Shown in pieces: positions 60,781 through 64,000 of a stretch of DNA of 64,000 nt. Within the stretch, counting starts at the first letter, position 1, and the number at the start of each line of letters is the position of its first letter. A program made the position numbers and the translations under genes. The stretch spans positions 1,116,001 through 1,180,000 of the forward strand of contig OU612068.1 of the NCBI GenBank assembly GCA_914767715.1, written 5' to 3'. The notes under the pieces are model-generated. The model ran no database searches, was not told the DNA's origin, and worked only from the letters and a program-made list of their open reading frames with translations. This DNA is from Membranipora membranacea (lineage: Eukaryota; Bryozoa; Gymnolaemata; Cheilostomatida; Membraniporidae).

Positions 60781-61120
60781 TGAGCTTATTTAACCTGAAA
60801 CAAACCCAAAAGTGTTTAGACATTGGCCATTGTCCACTGGTGTTACCTGTTCACCGCTTAGAAGTACCCATTGTGGCTTACATTAAGCGGTATATAAAAA
60901 AACTCATTATTATTATTATTATGAGTACGGGTTGGGTTGTTTCGTCTTGCCATCACGAACATCTCAGCAAGGGTGAAATATTTTTATTTTTACAGATTGT
61001 ATATGACATTTGATAAAAGGCTTGTGTTATGCGATTCCGCACTCTATAAGCAATTGACTACCAGGATGGGACTCAATCCATCCGGTAGCCAAGCCATCGA
61101 CCACACAAGTGGCAAGTCGA

Positions 61121-61230
61121 CTTGGCAACCCACACAAAATGCAGTGCAATGCCCTGTGTCAGAGACACCGTGATCTTTGAAGTACATAAAGCAATCTTGT
61201 CGTATTCACCAAAAGGTGAATTTTGAAGGT
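61121..61230. repeat. Duplicated fragment, copy 2
   Basis: Second copy of the fragment at 60671-60780, in the same orientation, just upstream of the satellite array. Confidence 0.75.
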
Positions 61231-61690
61231 CCTGGCCAGTTTATCGAGTAACTACATTTGCAAAGTTTGCTAAGTTATTTTTTAGACTGAAATCAATCCA
61301 AAACAAAGTATCAAGTATCCCATCGCATTTCCATCTTTGTCTACCCTTCTACAAAGATATGACAACTCCGACATAGTTTACCACATTTGTTGCCGCAAGT
61401 AAATCATGTGACCACTGTCTATTGAATTGTGGGAATTCTAAAATCACCAGTCCTTTGGATTTTTAACGCCTCATTTTAATGTGAAACCAAATGTATTCTC
61501 AAGAAAGCTATTTTATAGCAAAACGGAATGTAACGACTTCGAATCAGTCATTGGTGTGCTTTGGTGATACTTAATCCAATAATCAATTTTAAATATAAAT
61601 ATCACAAACAGGATTGATTGATGAATTAAAAATTAGAATAGGATAGAAATAGCATTTTGGCTTAGTGATAGCTAATTGAAACCTAAATTA

Positions 61691-64000
61691 GAGAGTGGCT
61701 GTGTTTTTAGCTGACTTCTAGCTGTGAATGCGTGGCTAAAAGCCAGCTAAATCTGTATTTGAACCACCCCCTGGTGTCTTGCATGCATAGTTTCTCATAG
61801 CAGACAAGGACATCTCATCAGCAGCGGTAACTTGTAACTTCTCTCCCGTTCCTAGAAACTATGACGCCACAGGTTGAAATGTCAAGATTCACAATCAGCT
61901 GAAGAGCAAAAAATGTGGTCGTAGTAATTTAGTCCCTGGTCTTCGGCGACTGGCTTTTAAGAACTAAGAGAGTGGCTGTGTTTTTAGCTGACTTCTAGCA
62001 GCGAATGCGTGGCTAAAAGCCAGCTAAATCTGTAATTGAACCACCCCCTGGTGTCTTGCATGCATAGTTTCATAGCAGACAAGGACATCTAATCAGCAGC
62101 GGTGACTTGTAACTTCTCTCCCGTTCCTAGAAACTATGACGCCACAGGTTGAAACGTCAAGATTCACAATCAGCCGAAGAGCAGAAAATGTGGTCGTAGT
62201 AATTGGGTCCATTGTGTTCTGCAACTGGCTTTTAAGAACAAAGAGAGTGGCTGTGTTTTTAGCGACTTCTAGCAGCGAATGCGTGGCTAAAAGCCAGCTA
62301 AATCTGTAATTGAACCACCCCCTGGTGTCTTGCATGCATAGTTTCTCATAGCAGACAAGGACATCTAATCAGCAGCGGTGACTTGTAACTTCTCTCCCGT
62401 TCCTAGAAACTATGACGCCACAGGTTGAAACGTCAAGATTCACAATCAGCCGAAGAGCAGAAAATGTGGTCGTGGTAATTGGGTCCATGGTGTTCTGCAA
62501 CTGGCTTTTAAGAACAAAGAGAGTGGCTGTGTTTTTAGCTGACTTCTAGCAGCGAATGCGTGGCTAAAAGCCAGCTAAATCTGTAATTGAACCACCCCCT
62601 GGTGTCTTGCATGCATAGTTTCTCATAGCAGACAAGGACATCTAATCAGCAGCGGTGACTTGTAACTTCTCGCCCGTTCCTAGAAACTATGGCGCAATAG
62701 GTTGAAGCGTCAAGATTCACAATCAGCCGAAATGCAGAAAATGTGGTCGTAGTAATTGGGTCCATGGTGTTCTGCAACTGGCTTTTAAGAACAAAGAGAG
62801 TGGCTGTGTTTCTAGCTGACTTCTAGCAGCGAATGCGTGGCTAAAGGCCAGCTAAATCTGTATATGAACCACCCCCTGGTGTCTTGCATGCAAAGTTTCT
62901 CATAGCAGACAAGGACATCTAATCAGCAGCGGTGACTTGTAACTTCTCTCCCGTTCCTAGAAACTATGACGCCACAGGTTGAAACGTCAAGATTCACAAT
63001 CAGCCGAAGAGCAGAAAATGTGGTCGTAGTAATTGGGTCCATTGTGTTCTGCAACTGGCTTTTAAGAACAAAGAGAGTGGCTGTGTTTTTAGCGACTTCT
63101 AGCAGCGAATGCGTGGCTAAAAGCCAGCTAAATCTGTAATTGAACCACCCCCTGGTGTCTTGCATGCATAGTTTCTCATAGCAGACAAGGACATCTAATC
63201 AGCAGCGGTGACTTGTAACTTCTCTCCCGTTCCTAGAAACTATGACGCCACAGGTTGAAACGTCAAGATTCACAATCAGCCGAAGAGCAGAAAATGTGGT
63301 CGTGGTAATTGGGTCCATGGTGTTCTGCAACTGGCTTTTAAGAACAAAGAGAGTGGCTGTGTTTTTAGCTGACTTCTAGCAGCGAATGCGTGGCTAAAAG
63401 CCAGCTAAATCTGTAATTGAACCACCCCCTGGTGTCTTGCATGCATAGTTTCTCATAGCAGACAAGGACATCTAATCAGCAGCGGTGACTTGTAACTTCT
63501 CGCCCGTTCCTAGAAACTATGGCGCAATAGGTTGAAGCGTCAAGATTCACAATCAGCCGAAATGCAGAAAATGTGGTCGTAGTAATTGGGTCCATGGTGT
63601 TCTGCAACTGGCTTTTAAGAACAAAGAGAGTGGCTGTGTTTCTAGCTGACTTCTAGCAGCGAATGCGTGGCTAAAGGCCAGCTAAATCTGTATATGAACC
63701 ACCCCCTGGTGTCTTGCATGCAAAGTTTCTCATAGCAGACAAGGACATCTCATCAGCAGCGGTAACTTGTAACTTCTCTCCCGTTCCTAGAAACTATGAC
63801 GCCACAGGTTGAAACGTCAAGATTCACAATCAGCCGAAGAGCAAAAAATGTGGTCATAGTAATTTGGTCCCTGGTCTTCGGCAACTGGCTTTTAAGAACT
63901 AAGAGAGTGGCTGTGTTTTTAGCTGACTTCTAGCAGCGAATGCGTGGCTAAAAGCCAGCTAAATCTGTAATTGAACCACCCCCTGGTGTCTTGCATGCAT
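61691..64000. repeat. ~277 bp satellite array with an 830 bp higher-order repeat, running off the window
   Basis: Monomers beginning GAGAGTGGCTGTGTTT start at 61691, 61968, 62243, 62519, 62796, 63073, 63349, 63626 and 63903, with lengths of 275-277 bp. Monomers at 62243, 62519 and 62796 are repeated with the same private variants at +830 bp (for example the AGCGACTT deletion at 62243/63073 and TTTCTAGCTG at 62796/63626). The two identical 80-codon open frames at 62093-62335 and 62923-63165 (- strand) are products of this duplication and probably not genes. Confidence 0.95.

Larger units (their letters stand above)
56203..61690. other. Intergenic region upstream of RPGRIP1L
   Basis: About 5.5 kb that should contain the RPGRIP1L promoter and non-coding first exon; I cannot locate them. 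Two hairpin-forming inverted repeats (57014-57126 and 58443-58530) and a duplicated fragment (60671-60780 and 61121-61230) are present. Open frames around 57100-57600 and 59600-59870 lack recognisable domains or splice support. Confidence 0.55.

Noticed and set aside
62093-63165. Two identical 80-codon open frames on the - strand
   Set aside because: They lie inside satellite monomers and are identical only because the 830 bp higher-order unit is duplicated; no signal peptide, domain or splice context.

Overview
The window is nuclear DNA from a metazoan: AT-rich, dense in spliceosomal introns (mostly GT-AG, 100 bp to a few kb), with SINE/MITE-like elements, minisatellites and a satellite array. 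The genes are animal genes, including a cilium transition-zone protein, a BEACH protein, a TRIM-type protein and an amidated-peptide-type precursor. Moderate introns and protein divergence suggest an invertebrate, perhaps a lophotrochozoan, but I cannot place the phylum. I built gene models by joining exons by hand at splice consensus sites and checking that reading frames stay open across every junction.

Layout. (1) 234-22559, + strand: 46 exons giving about 2,169 residues of a neurobeachin-like protein (NBEAL1/2 type). Its N-terminus lies upstream of the window. Domain order is ConA/laminin-G-like fold, armadillo/DUF4704-like region, PH-like, BEACH, WD40. (2) 22560-28551: intergenic, with a perfect palindrome and a duplicated non-coding block. 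(3) 28552-29100, + strand: a 182-residue secreted precursor with one Cys-rich, probably amidated peptide between dibasic sites; family not recognised. (4) 31281-56175, - strand: RPGRIP1L, 30 coding exons, 1,440 residues, apparently complete. Its introns host a twin pair of TTAA-flanked foldback elements (38.7-41.1 kb), a nested antisense TRIM-type gene (43772-47761, + strand, with a one-base frameshift in B-box 1) and a TIR DNA transposon (49069-50784). (5) 56203-61690: intergenic with two hairpin-forming repeats and a duplicated fragment. (6) 61691 to the end: a ~277 bp satellite with an 830 bp three-monomer higher-order repeat.

The most unusual theme is tandem duplication across exon-intron junctions. 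At several junctions a short unit containing the exon end and its 5' splice site has been copied in tandem: 29 bp x ~25 (NBEAL exon 3), 35 bp x 6 (NBEAL exon ending at 13798), 26 bp x 2 (exon ending at 18908) and 27 bp x 5 (RPGRIP1L exon ending at 32729). In the RPGRIP1L case the period is a multiple of three and the frame stays open, so use of successive donors would give isoforms differing by 9-residue steps.

The genes do not form a functional unit. NBEAL proteins act in vesicle trafficking and RPGRIP1L at the ciliary base; the peptide precursor and RPGRIP1L are convergent.
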